From Burkholderiaceae bacterium (lineage in GTDB: Bacteria; Pseudomonadota; Gammaproteobacteria; Burkholderiales; Burkholderiaceae_C): a stretch of 64,000 nt of DNA. The notes below the pieces were generated by a model. It made no database searches and had not been told where the DNA came from. It saw only the letters and a program-made list of their open reading frames with translations. How positions within the stretch are numbered: position 1 is the stretch's first letter; each line of letters begins with the position of its first letter. Positions 1 to 8,695 of this stretch are shown here, in pieces. Made by a program: the position numbers and the translations under genes. The stretch spans positions 1-64,000 of the forward strand of contig JACKLN010000013.1 of assembly GCA_024235855.1 (NCBI GenBank), in the 5' to 3' direction.

Positions 1-1
1 C

Positions 2-610
2 CTGATCGGCCAGGCACTGGCCCGTACTTGGGCCGGGCCTGGCACGATGCACATGCTGGTGCGGCGTCCGGTGCCCGCGCCCTCCCCCGCGTGTCTTGTG
101 CAGGTCGTGGACTTCGGCCAACTGCCGGCGCTGCCGGCGGCGCAGTCGGCCTACTGCTGCCTGGGCACGACGATCAAGGTGGCGGGCTCGCAGGCGGCGT
201 TCCGTGCCGTCGACCACGACGCCGTGCTCGCCTTCGCGCGCGCCGCCCAGGCGGCCGGCGTGACGCGCTTTGCCCTGGTGTCGGCACTGGGCGCGGATGC
301 ACGCTCGAAGAACTTCTACAGCCGCGTCAAGGGCGAGACCGAGGCCGCGCTGGCGAGCGTCGGCTTCGCGTCCCTGGTGATCGCCCGCCCATCCCTGCTG
401 CTGGGTGACCGCAGCGCACTCGGCCAGCCCGAGCGCCACGGCGAACGGATCGGGCAGGCCTTGTCGCGTGCGATCGGCGGGCTGATCCCGTCGGCCTGGC
501 GGCCGATCGCCGCCGACGTCGTCGCACGCGCCCTGTTGCGCAGTCTCGCGTCACCCGCCGCCGGTGTGACGGTGCTGGATTCAGCAGCGCTGCAGCGCCT
601 GGGCCGTTGA
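2..610 (+). CDS. NAD(P)-binding (atypical SDR / HTATIP2-like) protein, 5' truncated
   Basis: The reading frame is already open at base 2 and its first residues (LIGQAL) look like the end of a Rossmann GxxGxxG segment, so the start lies before the window. The sequence has the LVRRP strand after the first helix, a central FALVSALGADARS stretch and FYSRVKGETEAAL, which matches the YxxxK region of atypical NAD(P)H-binding short-chain proteins of the TIP30/HTATIP2 kind. A conserved RPSLLLGDR segment follows. The substrate cannot be told from the sequence. It converges on the protease gene with only 36 bases between them. The family call is fairly sure; the function is not. Confidence 0.75.
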   Translation: MIGQALARTWAGPGTMHMLVRRPVPAPSPACLVQVVDFGQLPALPAAQSAYCCLGTTIKVAGSQAAFRAVDHDAVLAFARAAQAAGVTRFALVSALGADARSKNFYSRVKGETEAALASVGFASLVIARPSLLLGDRSALGQPERHGERIGQALSRAIGGLIPSAWRPIAADVVARALLRSLASPAAGVTVLDSAALQRLGR

Positions 611-646
611 ACGACCCGAAGGCACTGCCGCGCCAGCGGATCGCCG

Positions 647-2398
647 TCAGAAGCTGAACACGACCGTGGCCGAGCAGGTGCTGGTGCCGGCGGCGCAGAC
701 CTGGTAGCCGTAGCTGCCACTGCCGAGCGGCCCGTCGTCGGTGCTGCCGTCGTTGGCGGTGGTCTGCACCACGACGCCGTCCCGCCGCACATCGACCTGG
801 GCACTGCTGCCGCCCGCCCAGCTCAGGCGCGCGTAGGTCCTGCCCTTCTTGCGCACGCTGGTCACGCCGTTCAGGGTGGGCGCCGTCACCGCCACGGGAG
901 TCTGCAGCAGTTCGTGCGCCGCCTTCGCCTGGATGATGCCGAAGCCGTAGGCGTTGTCGCGGCCGGCCGCGCCCTTGTCGATGGCGGTCAGTTGCAGCGC
1001 CTCGCGGATGTCGGCGGCGCTGCGCGTCGGGTTCAGGCTCCACACCAGCGCCGCCACCCCGGCCACGTGCGGCGTGGCCATCGAGGTGCCGTCATAGGCC
1101 TCGTAGCCGTTGCCCACACCGGCGGTGTTGTCCAGGGTGGCGATATTGCCCAGCCGGCCCAGCGCCGCGGCGCCATCGGCATCGCTGATGCTGATCGCCG
1201 GGATCGTGCTGCTGCCGTTGAGCGTGCCGGCAAAGCCGCCGGCTTCGTTGTTGTAGATGGCTGCGCCGACACCGCCGCCGGACACCACGTTGGCCACCTT
1301 GTCGGCGAAGCTGATGGTGCCCCGCCGGCAGAGCACCATACGGCCGGTCCAGGCGCCAGCGGCAGTGCACTCGCCGCCATCGACCAGCGCACCGTTCACG
1401 CTGGTGCGCGCCGAGCCGTCGATGTCGGTGCCGATCCAGGACGCGCCACCGGCACTCAGCGTCGACGCCTTGAACGGCGTCGTCGACACCACACCGACCC
1501 CGGGCGCGGCCAGTTCCACGTCGCTGTTCTGCTGCGAGAAATCGGCCACCACGCCAGCGGCGTCCACCGCCGCCACCGACACCACGCCGGCATAGCCCGC
1601 CGGGTAGCTGGTGCGCGTGTTGCCGTCGTTGCCGGCCGCCGCGATCGGCAGCACGCCGTTGGCGTAGGCGTTGTCGAAGGCGTTGCGTTCGGTGCGGCTG
1701 GACGTGCTGCCGCCCAGGCTCATGTTGATCACCAGCCGGTTGCTGCCGGCGGCCGCCACGCAGCGGTTCAGCGCCGTGACCAGCGACGACGAGTAGGCCC
1801 AGCCGCAGTCGGCCCCGCTGAACACCTTCTCGATGTGCAGGTGCAGGTTGCCGTTGCCCACCACCCCCAGCACGCCCAGGCTGTTGTTGCTGGCGGCGAT
1901 GGTGCCGGCCACGTGCGAACCGTGGCCGCAGGTGTCCTCGGCCCAGTTGCCGCTGCCGCTGTCGTTGGTGCCGGTGACGTTGGTGTCGGGCAGATCCTCG
2001 TGCGCGCGCTGGTAGCCCGAGTCGATGATGCACACCGTGGTGTTGCTGCCGCTGGCGGCGTTGCCCGTGAACACCGGGTCGTTGGCCTGCACCATCGGGA
2101 TGCCGTAGGGCACGCTCTGCGCCAGCGGATAGCGGCGGGCGTCCACTTCCACGTATTCCACCAGCGGATGGCGGCGCAAGGCCTCCACCGCGGCGGCCGG
2201 CAGCTGGGCCGCCAGCGCACGCTGGGGCCGAAGTTCGAGCGCCACGCGCCCGCCGGCGGCCTGCACCGCCGACGCTGCGCCTTGCAGGTCACGGAATTTG
2301 ACGATGTAGCGGCCGTCGGCCGCCGTGGCGGAAGCGGCCGTCACCAGCGCCACGCCTGCGATGGCGCACGCGCGCGCCAGGAATCCTGTCGAAGTCAT
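647..2398 (-). CDS. Secreted S8 (subtilisin-like) serine protease
   Basis: A 583-residue exported protease. Residues 1-27 form a signal peptide ending in ATA-A. An inhibitor-I9-like propeptide follows (RYIVKFRD, about 30-88). The catalytic domain shows Asp126 in CIIDSGY, His159 in GHGSHVAGT, the oxyanion Asn257 in AAGNDG and Ser439 in GTSMATPHVAG. Between Asn and Ser, about residues 320-425, lies an insertion resembling a PA domain, as in many extracellular subtilases. The last 80 residues are a beta-rich tail, possibly fibronectin-III-like. All catalytic residues are present, so an active secreted protease is expected. It is just downstream of the TRAP operon terminator but looks functionally unrelated. 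Confidence 0.93.
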   Translation of the reverse strand: MTSTGFLARACAIAGVALVTAASATAADGRYIVKFRDLQGAASAVQAAGGRVALELRPQRALAAQLPAAAVEALRRHPLVEYVEVDARRYPLAQSVPYGIPMVQANDPVFTGNAASGSNTTVCIIDSGYQRAHEDLPDTNVTGTNDSGSGNWAEDTCGHGSHVAGTIAASNNSLGVLGVVGNGNLHLHIEKVFSGADCGWAYSSSLVTALNRCVAAAGSNRLVINMSLGGSTSSRTERNAFDNAYANGVLPIAAAGNDGNTRTSYPAGYAGVVSVAAVDAAGVVADFSQQNSDVELAAPGVGVVSTTPFKASTLSAGGASWIGTDIDGSARTSVNGALVDGGECTAAGAWTGRMVLCRRGTISFADKVANVVSGGGVGAAIYNNEAGGFAGTLNGSSTIPAISISDADGAAALGRLGNIATLDNTAGVGNGYEAYDGTSMATPHVAGVAALVWSLNPTRSAADIREALQLTAIDKGAAGRDNAYGFGIIQAKAAHELLQTPVAVTAPTLNGVTSVRKKGRTYARLSWAGGSSAQVDVRRDGVVVQTTANDGSTDDGPLGSGSYGYQVCAAGTSTCSATVVFSF

Positions 2399-2409
2399 CC
2401 ACCCTCCAC

Positions 2410-2434
2410 CAAAAACGGGCCGCGATGGCGGCCC
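2410..2434 (-). terminator. Rho-independent terminator of the TRAP/Rieske operon
   Basis: A perfect 7-bp stem (GGGCCGC at 2417-2423, GCGGCCC at 2428-2434) with a 4-base loop is followed on the minus strand by a run of five T (2411-2415). It sits 28 bases past the dctP stop codon, the expected place for the end of the eight-gene minus-strand transcript. Confidence 0.7.
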
Positions 2435-2462
2435 TTCTGTTCTTGTGCAGTCCAGCCCGCGC

Positions 2463-3497
2463 TCAAGCGTGCTTGGCGATCAGTTCCTTGGCTCGCGCCA
2501 GCAGCTTCTTGCCGTCGTAGCCACGCCCGTCCATGTCCTTGACCCAGAGGTCGTCAATCGGCGAGGACAGCTTGATGAACTGCTCGCGCACATCGGCCGG
2601 CACCTTGTAGATGGTGTTGCCGCGGTCCTCGGCCGCCTTGCGGCCCAGCGGGTCGTTGCCCTGCTGCGTCTTGCCCAGCCAGGCCGACGTGGCGAGGCCC
2701 GAATTGGCGTCGATGACCTTCTTCAGGTCGGGCGCCAGGCCGTCGTACTTCGCCTTGTTCATGGCCATCACGAAGGTGGTGGTGTAGAGCGCCGGGCCGG
2801 AGTTGTCGAACTCGGTGTGGAACTTGGTGAGCTCGTGCACCTTGACCGCCGGCACCACCTCCCAGGGGATGACGCAGGCGTCGATGGTGCCCTTGCTCAG
2901 CGCGTCCGGGATGCCCGGCAGCGGCATGCCCACCGGCGTGGCGCCCACACTGGCCAGCATCTTGGTGACCTGGCGCGTGGGCCCGCGCACCTTCATGCCG
3001 CGCAGGTCCGCCGGCGACTTGATGAGCTTCTTCGCGCTGTGGAACATGCCCGGGCCGTGCACGTGCAGCGCCAGCACCTGGGTCTCCTTGAACTCGTCGG
3101 GGCACTCGGTCTGGAAGTACTCCCAGTAGGCCTTGGACGTGGCCTCGGCGTGGTTCATCATGAACGGCAGTTCGAAGACCTCGATGCGCGGGAAGCGCCC
3201 CGCCGTGGTGCCGGGCAAGGTCCAGACGATGTCCACGACGCCGTCGCGCGCCTGGTCGTACAGCTGCGCCGGCGTGCCGCCGAGTTGCATCGCCGGGTAG
3301 CCCTCGAACTTGATGCGGCCGCCGGACTCCTTCTCCACCTTCTCCATCCACGGCTTGTGCATCAGCAGCCAGACGTTGGACAGCGGCGCCATGAAGGTGT
3401 GGAACTTCAGCGTCACGGTCTGCTGGGCCAGTGCGGCCAGCGGCGTACCGAGGCTGGCAGCGGCAGCAGCGCCGGTGACGAAGGTGCGGCGTTTCAT
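2463..3497 (-). CDS. dctP: TRAP transporter solute-binding protein DctP
   Basis: A 344-residue periplasmic binding protein of a TRAP importer. The N-terminus MKRRTFVTG, a hydrophobic stretch and ALAQ looks like a Tat-type signal peptide. The body has the DctP pattern: LKFHTF, the KVRGPTRQVTKML segment with the ligand-binding Arg region, and GMPLPGIPDALSKGTIDA. A strong ribosome site (AGGAGG, 7 bases from ATG) precedes it. It is the last gene of the operon, 92 bases after dctM. With DctQ and DctM it should form a complete tripartite importer. Because the operon also encodes aromatic oxygenases, the ligand is probably the aromatic acid they degrade; that is inference. Confidence 0.93.
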   Translation of the reverse strand: MKRRTFVTGAAAAASLGTPLAALAQQTVTLKFHTFMAPLSNVWLLMHKPWMEKVEKESGGRIKFEGYPAMQLGGTPAQLYDQARDGVVDIVWTLPGTTAGRFPRIEVFELPFMMNHAEATSKAYWEYFQTECPDEFKETQVLALHVHGPGMFHSAKKLIKSPADLRGMKVRGPTRQVTKMLASVGATPVGMPLPGIPDALSKGTIDACVIPWEVVPAVKVHELTKFHTEFDNSGPALYTTTFVMAMNKAKYDGLAPDLKKVIDANSGLATSAWLGKTQQGNDPLGRKAAEDRGNTIYKVPADVREQFIKLSSPIDDLWVKDMDGRGYDGKKLLARAKELIAKHA

Positions 3498-3589
3498 CGG
3501 GAATCCTCCTGTGTCGAATGCCCGGCAAGGTACCGGCCGGCGGGCGCGCTGGCGACGCGGTTTTCCCTATCGGGGTTGATCCGGGATGG

Positions 3590-4912
3590 TCAGCCCACGA
3601 AGCCCACCAGCCACAGGGACAATGGCGGCACGAAGAACAGCAGCAGCGTGCGCAGCACGTCGCTGGCCAGGAAGGGGATCACGCCGCGGTAGCTCTCGGC
3701 GATGGGCACACCCGGCGCCATGCCGTTGACCACGTAGACGTTCAGCCCCACCGGCGGCGTCAGCAGGCCGAAGCCCACCGTCATCAGCACCATGATGCCG
3801 AACCAGATGGCCACGCTCTCTTGCGGCATGCCGAAGTCCAGCGCCATCACCATCGGAAAGAAGATCGGGATGGTCAGCAGGATCACCGACAGCTCGTCCA
3901 TCACCGCGCCGCTGACCACATAGAACAGCAGGATGGCGCCCACCACGGCCCAGGGCGACAGGCCCCAGCCGGCCACCATCTCCGCCAGCTGGTTGGGCAC
4001 CTGGGTCAGCGCCAGCGCGCCGTTCATCAGGTCGGCGCCGAGGAAGATCAGGAAGATCATCGCAGAGGCGCTGGCCGTGGCGTAGAAGCACTGCCCCAGC
4101 TTGGCGAACGTCAGCTCGCGCCGCGCCAGTGCGGCGACGAAGGTGGCCGCCGCGCCGACCGCGGCGCCCTCGGTGGGCGTGAACCAGCCGCCGTAGATGC
4201 CACCGAACACGAGCAGGAAGATCAGCGCGATCGGCCCCACGCCCCAGAGCGCGCGCGCGGTGAGGCGGGGCATCTCACCCTCGTCGTGCTCCGGCGCGTG
4301 GCCCGGCACCCAGCGCACGTACAGCGCGATCGCCACCATGTAGCCCAGCATGGCGATCAGGCCCGGGATCATGGCCGCGGCGAACAGCTTGGCGATGTTC
4401 TGCTCGGTGAGGATGGCGTAGATCACCAGCGGCACCGACGGCGGGATCAGGATGCCCAGCGTGCCGCCCGCGGCCAGCGTGCCGGTGGACAGGCGACCGG
4501 AGTAGCCGTGCCGCTTCATCTCCGGCAGCGCCACCTGGGTGATCGTGGCCGCAGTGGCGATCGACGAGCCGCAGATGGCCCCAAAAGCCGCGCTGGCCAC
4601 CACCGCCGCCATCGCCAGCCCGCCGCGGGCGCGCGCCATCAGCGCCGCCGCCACCTCGAACAGCGCCCGCGACAGCCCGCCCTGGGTGGCGAAGTTGCCC
4701 ATCAGGATGAACAGCGGGATCACGCTGAGGTCGTAGCTGGCAAAGCGCGCGAAGGCCTGGGTGTTCAGGAAGGCCGCCAGCGGCCCCCAGCCCGCCTGCT
4801 CGACGTAGCCCACGGCACCGGCGATGAACATGGCGATCGCGATCGGCACGCGCACCGCCATCAGCGCCAGCATCAGCGCGAACAGCAGGCCGGCCTGCAT
4901 CAGCGGCGTCAT
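3590..4912 (-). CDS. dctM: TRAP transporter large permease DctM
   Basis: A 440-residue polytopic membrane protein with about 12 hydrophobic segments and DctM-type features: VRVPIAIAMF near the N-terminus, FILMGNFA, IPPSVPLVIYAILTEQNI and a C-terminal LTPPVGLNVYVVNG. The ATG at 4912 overlaps the dctQ stop codon (ATGA), which fixes the start; a longer upstream frame is just the dctQ region read out of frame. It carries out the sodium-driven solute transport step of the TRAP system. Confidence 0.93.
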   Translation of the reverse strand: MTPLMQAGLLFALMLALMAVRVPIAIAMFIAGAVGYVEQAGWGPLAAFLNTQAFARFASYDLSVIPLFILMGNFATQGGLSRALFEVAAALMARARGGLAMAAVVASAAFGAICGSSIATAATITQVALPEMKRHGYSGRLSTGTLAAGGTLGILIPPSVPLVIYAILTEQNIAKLFAAAMIPGLIAMLGYMVAIALYVRWVPGHAPEHDEGEMPRLTARALWGVGPIALIFLLVFGGIYGGWFTPTEGAAVGAAATFVAALARRELTFAKLGQCFYATASASAMIFLIFLGADLMNGALALTQVPNQLAEMVAGWGLSPWAVVGAILLFYVVSGAVMDELSVILLTIPIFFPMVMALDFGMPQESVAIWFGIMVLMTVGFGLLTPPVGLNVYVVNGMAPGVPIAESYRGVIPFLASDVLRTLLLFFVPPLSLWLVGFVG

Positions 4913-5388
4913 GCCCCGGCCTCCCTGCTGCCGAAGCCCCGCACCGCCTGCACCGCGGCGATGACGCCGGTCAGCGCCAGCGCCGGCACGATAGCGGCGT
5001 ACACCGGCCACTCCGGAAAGCCCAGCATCATGGTCTCGGCCTTCGTCTCCCAGGCGGACAGGCCACCCACCGCACTGCGCCAGGTCAGTAGCGCCATCGC
5101 CGCGGCCAGCAGCGCGGCGCCTACACGGTCCAGCGTCTCGCGCGTGGCGGGTGCGGTGCGCTGGGTGAAGAAGTCCACGATGATGTTGGCGCGCCGCAGC
5201 TGGCCCAGCGGCAGGAACAGCGCGATCGCCGCACCGGCGGCCACGCCGGTGAGCTCGAAGTCGCCGATGATCGTCCAGCCCGTGGTGTTGCGGCCGATCA
5301 GGCTGGCGCAGGTCATCAGCGTGACGGTGGTCAGCAGCAGGCCGGCCAGCAGCGCGCAGGCCTTGGCCAGGAACTCCAGCGCGCGCAT
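4909..5388 (-). CDS. dctQ: TRAP transporter small permease DctQ
   Basis: A 159-residue inner-membrane protein with four hydrophobic helices, the usual size of DctQ. LGQLRRANIIVDFFTQ at about residues 61-76 is the conserved cytoplasmic loop. The ATG at 5388 overlaps the ferredoxin stop (ATGA), and its own stop overlaps the dctM start, so all three are translationally coupled. It partners DctM. Confidence 0.9.
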   Translation of the reverse strand: MRALEFLAKACALLAGLLLTTVTLMTCASLIGRNTTGWTIIGDFELTGVAAGAAIALFLPLGQLRRANIIVDFFTQRTAPATRETLDRVGAALLAAAMALLTWRSAVGGLSAWETKAETMMLGFPEWPVYAAIVPALALTGVIAAVQAVRGFGSREAGA

Positions 5389-5708
5389 CAGTACTGGGTC
5401 TCCGGCAGGTGCACGACCAGACCTTCGAGCGATTCGGTCAGCATGATCTCGCAGCTCAGGCGGCTTTCCGGCCGGCGCTCTGCGGCGGTCATCTCCAGCA
5501 TCGACGCCTCGTCGTCCGACACCGGCGGCAGCCGCTCCGCCCAGGCCGGATCCACGTAGACGTGGCAGGTGGCGCAGCTCAGGCAACCGCCGCAGTCGGC
5601 GGCGATGCCGTCGATGCCGGCCTTGGTGGCGGCGCGCATCAGGCTCTGGCCAGGGCCGGCGTCCAGCACGTGGCGCGTGCCGTCGGCGGCGATCAGGGTG
5701 ATCTGCAT
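5388..5708 (-). CDS. 2Fe-2S ferredoxin (adrenodoxin/putidaredoxin type)
   Basis: A 106-residue soluble ferredoxin. Cys39, Cys45, Cys48 and Cys86 fit the Cx5Cx2C...C pattern of adrenodoxin-type clusters; an extra Cys42 is present. It lies between the glutamine-synthetase-like gene and the TRAP genes and its stop overlaps dctQ. The obvious role is electron delivery to the Rieske oxygenase encoded two genes upstream. No ferredoxin reductase is encoded in this operon, so one must come from elsewhere in the genome. Confidence 0.92.
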   Translation of the reverse strand: MQITLIAADGTRHVLDAGPGQSLMRAATKAGIDGIAADCGGCLSCATCHVYVDPAWAERLPPVSDDEASMLEMTAAERRPESRLSCEIMLTESLEGLVVHLPETQY

Positions 5709-5717
5709 GGAATGGGT

Positions 5718-7148
5718 CTAGAAGCGGCTGAAGTACTCGCGGCGATCGAACTCGGCAGGGTCCTCGGCGGCGTCGCAGCGCGCCTGCTCCTGGCGCTTGA
5801 CGGCGACGAAGGTCTCGACGAAGGCGCGGCCCATCGCGTCGCACAGCGTGGTGTCGGCCTGCAGCGCGTCCAGCGCGTCGCCCAGCCGGATGGGCAGCGG
5901 CGCGCCGCCCTCGGCATAGGGCGACTCGGTGGGTGGCGGCGGCTCCAGGCCGCGCGCCAGCCCATCGAGCCCGGCGTGGATCTGCGCCGCCATGTAGGCA
6001 TAGGGGTTGGCCGCGGGCTCGCCGATGCGATTCTCGATCCGGGTGGCGACGTCACCGGGCCCGCCGACGAGCCGCAGCATGGCGCCGCGGTTGTCGCGCC
6101 CCCAGGCCACCTGCATCGGCGCCAGCGCGTTCGGCCGGAAGCGGCCGAAGCCGTTGGTGGTGCTGGTACCGAACACCGTGGCACCGGGGGCGTGTGCCAG
6201 CAACCCGGCCAGCCAGTGGCGGCCCGTGGCCGACAGCGGCGCGTCGGCGTCGGCGAAGGCGTTGCGCCCCTCGGCATCGACCAGCGAATGGTGCAGGTGC
6301 CAGCCGCTGGCCATGACCTGGGGAAACGGCGGCCGGCAGACGAAGCTGGCGTGGTAGCCGGCGCGCCGCAGCGCCTGCTGCACGCCGTTGCGGAAGCGCA
6401 GCATGCCATCGGCGGCGTCGAGCGCATCCATCGCGTCGAACACCGCCTCCACCTGGCTGGGGCCGAGCTCGATCTCCAGCGAGCGCAGCGGCAGACCCAG
6501 GCCCAGGGCGGTGTCACGCACGATGTCGAACACCGGCGCCACGCGGTCGGCATGCGCCTCGCTCAGTAACTGCCAGCCCGGGTGGATCAGCTCGACCGCC
6601 GGCGGCTCGGGCGGCCAGGTGCTGGTGGCCGGGTCCAGACGCTCGTCCACGATGCGGTAGACGTGGAACTCGACCTCCAGACCGCAGCGCAGACGCCAGC
6701 CGGCGTCGGCCAGCCGCGCCACCGCGCGCTGCAGCACGCGCCGAGGGTCCTGCAGCACCGGCGTGCCGTCGGCGAACCAGGGCTGGCCCAGCACCCAGGC
6801 CGTGCCCGGCGCCCAGGGCAGCAGCGTGAAGCTGGCCGGGTCGGGCAGCAGCCACAGGTTGGCCGCACCGCCGAAGCCATCGGGTGCCCCGCCGGGCTCG
6901 AAGACCTTGAACGCGGTGCGGTCCGACGTGTCTTTCAGCAGCAGCGTGCCCACGAGGCCGACACCGTCCATCAGCGCGGCATCCAGCGCGTGCGGCATCA
7001 GCGTCTTGCCGCGGAGCCATCCGTGCAGGTCACCCCAGGCCACCCGCACCTGGCGCACGTCGGCCTCGCGCACACGGGCGCGCAAGGCGTCGCACGCCGC
7101 GGCACGCGCGGCATCGTGCAGGCCGCAGCGTTGTGCCAGCGACGTCAC
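5718..7148 (-). CDS. Glutamine synthetase family protein (possible gamma-glutamyl-amine ligase)
   Basis: A 476-residue protein with the glutamine-synthetase catalytic fold: GLEVEFHVYR (metal/ATP glutamates), FGRFRPNALAPMQVAWGRDN and RIENRIGEPAANPYAY. The N-terminal beta-grasp segment (VAWGDLHGWLRGK) is of the PuuA/GlnA4 kind rather than housekeeping GlnA. The GTG at 7148 overlaps the stop of the Rieske gene, so the two are coupled. In known aniline pathways a homologue (TdnQ/AtdA1) joins glutamate to the aromatic amine before a Rieske dioxygenase acts. The same pairing here suggests an amine-containing substrate, but the amidotransferase partner of the aniline systems is not seen. Confidence 0.85.
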   Translation of the reverse strand: MTSLAQRCGLHDAARAAACDALRARVREADVRQVRVAWGDLHGWLRGKTLMPHALDAALMDGVGLVGTLLLKDTSDRTAFKVFEPGGAPDGFGGAANLWLLPDPASFTLLPWAPGTAWVLGQPWFADGTPVLQDPRRVLQRAVARLADAGWRLRCGLEVEFHVYRIVDERLDPATSTWPPEPPAVELIHPGWQLLSEAHADRVAPVFDIVRDTALGLGLPLRSLEIELGPSQVEAVFDAMDALDAADGMLRFRNGVQQALRRAGYHASFVCRPPFPQVMASGWHLHHSLVDAEGRNAFADADAPLSATGRHWLAGLLAHAPGATVFGTSTTNGFGRFRPNALAPMQVAWGRDNRGAMLRLVGGPGDVATRIENRIGEPAANPYAYMAAQIHAGLDGLARGLEPPPPTESPYAEGGAPLPIRLGDALDALQADTTLCDAMGRAFVETFVAVKRQEQARCDAAEDPAEFDRREYFSRF

Positions 7149-8509
7149 GCGGGCGTGGCTTTCTCGGCCAGCCAGGGCGTGCCCGCCGCGCGGGCGGCCA
7201 CACGCGCGCGCCACCAGGCCTCCCAGCCCTGCGCCGGCGCGATGCCGTCGATCGTGTCCGGGCCGGCCGGGCCGGCGCCTTCCGGCAGGCGTGGCATCGG
7301 CGGCGTGCCGCCGGCAGCCACGGTGTCGATGGCCTTCAGCAGCTCACGGCGGTTGGCCATGATGACCTTGTCGCTGGTGCCCAGGTGCTCGCGCGTGCGG
7401 TCCTGGATGGCGCCCATGCTCTCCACGGCCCACTGGTCGTGGCGGTTGATGTCGTCCTCGCCCATGCCCAGGAAGGTGGTGCTGCGCTGCTCGGCCGGAT
7501 CGAAGCACCAGGCATCGTGGCGGCCGTGCTTGGGGACGTAGTCCGGCAGCGTCATGTGCGCCAGGCGCTGGCTGCGCATGGTGTCGCGGTCCACCGGCGC
7601 GTCGAAGCTGGTGAAGAAGCTGTACCAATAGGTGTGCGTGTCGTCCACCGGCACGTGCATCTGCGTGATCGTCATCGTCTCCGACAGCGGGATCACGAAG
7701 GTGTACGGGAAGGCGGCGTGGGTGATGCGCACGTGCGTGAGACGCTCGTTCATCGCCCGCAGCGTGGTGATGCGCCGCAGCCCCGGCGCCGGCTCCTCGT
7801 GGCGGATCTCGGGGCTGCCGAACTCGCGCATCACGCGGGTCATCGGCCAGCGCTCGCCATCCACGTCGCCGCTGCTGGCGTTGCGGAACTGACGGCCGTA
7901 GGCGTCGTCCAGCCCGGCATCCTGCTCGAAGCGGTGCAGGTAGCTGGTGTGGCTGGGGTCGATGCCCACCTCGAAGGCCTGCAGCCAGTTGCACTGCCAC
8001 AGGCCCTTGAACGCGAAGACGTGGCTGTCGGGCGCGGTGAAGCAGTGGAAGTCCGGCAGCGGCGGCGGCGTGCTGCCCTCCGGGCCCAGCCAGGCGAACA
8101 GCACGCCGGCACGCAGCTGCACCGGGTAGCTGCGCTGGCGCACGCGGGTGCACAGGGTACTGCCCATCGGCTCGGCCGGCGTCTGCAGGCAGCGGCCGTC
8201 GGCGGCGAACTTCCAGCCGTGGAACGGGCAGCGGATGCCATCACCCTCGTGGCGGGCGAAGGCGAGGTCGGCACCCCGGTGCGGGCAGTCGCGGTCCAGC
8301 AGCGCCCACTCGCCGGCGGCATCCCGGAACAGCACGAAGTCCTGGCCCAGCAGCCGCACGGCCTTCAGCGGACGCTCGGCCATGCGCGGGTCCAGCGCCG
8401 GGTCGAACTCGTCGAGCAGCGCTGCCGGCTGCCAGTAGTGGCGCATCAGCGCGCCGCAGGGCGTGCCGGGACCGATGCGGGTGATGCGCTCGTTCTGTTC
8501 GGCGTTCAT
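7145..8509 (-). CDS. Rieske non-haem iron oxygenase, phthalate-4,5-dioxygenase-like
   Basis: A 454-residue oxygenase alpha subunit. The Rieske cluster ligands are Cys75, His77 (CPHRGADLA) and Cys94, His97 (CPFHGW). The mononuclear iron site is Asp184, His187, His192 in DPSHTSYLH. The opening RIGPGTPCGALMRHYWQPA is typical of the phthalate 4,5-dioxygenase/3-phenoxybenzoate-type single-subunit oxygenases, and there is no beta subunit nearby. Electrons probably come from the ferredoxin in the same operon. It hydroxylates or demethylates an aromatic ring; the exact substrate is not deducible. Confidence 0.92.
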   Translation of the reverse strand: MNAEQNERITRIGPGTPCGALMRHYWQPAALLDEFDPALDPRMAERPLKAVRLLGQDFVLFRDAAGEWALLDRDCPHRGADLAFARHEGDGIRCPFHGWKFAADGRCLQTPAEPMGSTLCTRVRQRSYPVQLRAGVLFAWLGPEGSTPPPLPDFHCFTAPDSHVFAFKGLWQCNWLQAFEVGIDPSHTSYLHRFEQDAGLDDAYGRQFRNASSGDVDGERWPMTRVMREFGSPEIRHEEPAPGLRRITTLRAMNERLTHVRITHAAFPYTFVIPLSETMTITQMHVPVDDTHTYWYSFFTSFDAPVDRDTMRSQRLAHMTLPDYVPKHGRHDAWCFDPAEQRSTTFLGMGEDDINRHDQWAVESMGAIQDRTREHLGTSDKVIMANRRELLKAIDTVAAGGTPPMPRLPEGAGPAGPDTIDGIAPAQGWEAWWRARVAARAAGTPWLAEKATPA

Positions 8510-8518
8510 GCGGGCACT

Positions 8519-8695
8519 CTACAAGTCGGCCTGGGCGGTGGCTATCAGGGCCGCCACGCGGTCGGCATCGCCCAGGTCCTGCGCCAGCAGCAGCACGAGC
8601 TTGACCAGCATCTTCTCGCTGTGCGCCTCGCCGGCGGCGTCGATGGCCTCGGCCAAGCGGTCGTAGGTGGCTTCCAGGCCGGGCAGGGTCAGCAT
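8519..8695 (-). CDS. DUF2783 small protein
   Basis: A 58-residue acidic helical protein beginning MLTLPGLEATYDRLAEAID. The ATG at 8695 lies 7 bases inside the end of the FAD monooxygenase gene and a TAG stop precedes the Rieske gene by 9 bases. DUF2783 proteins are regularly found directly after MhpA-like FAD hydroxylases. Their role is unknown; a helper or stabilising subunit is a guess from that pairing. Confidence 0.8.
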   Translation of the reverse strand: MLTLPGLEATYDRLAEAIDAAGEAHSEKMLVKLVLLLAQDLGDADRVAALIATAQADL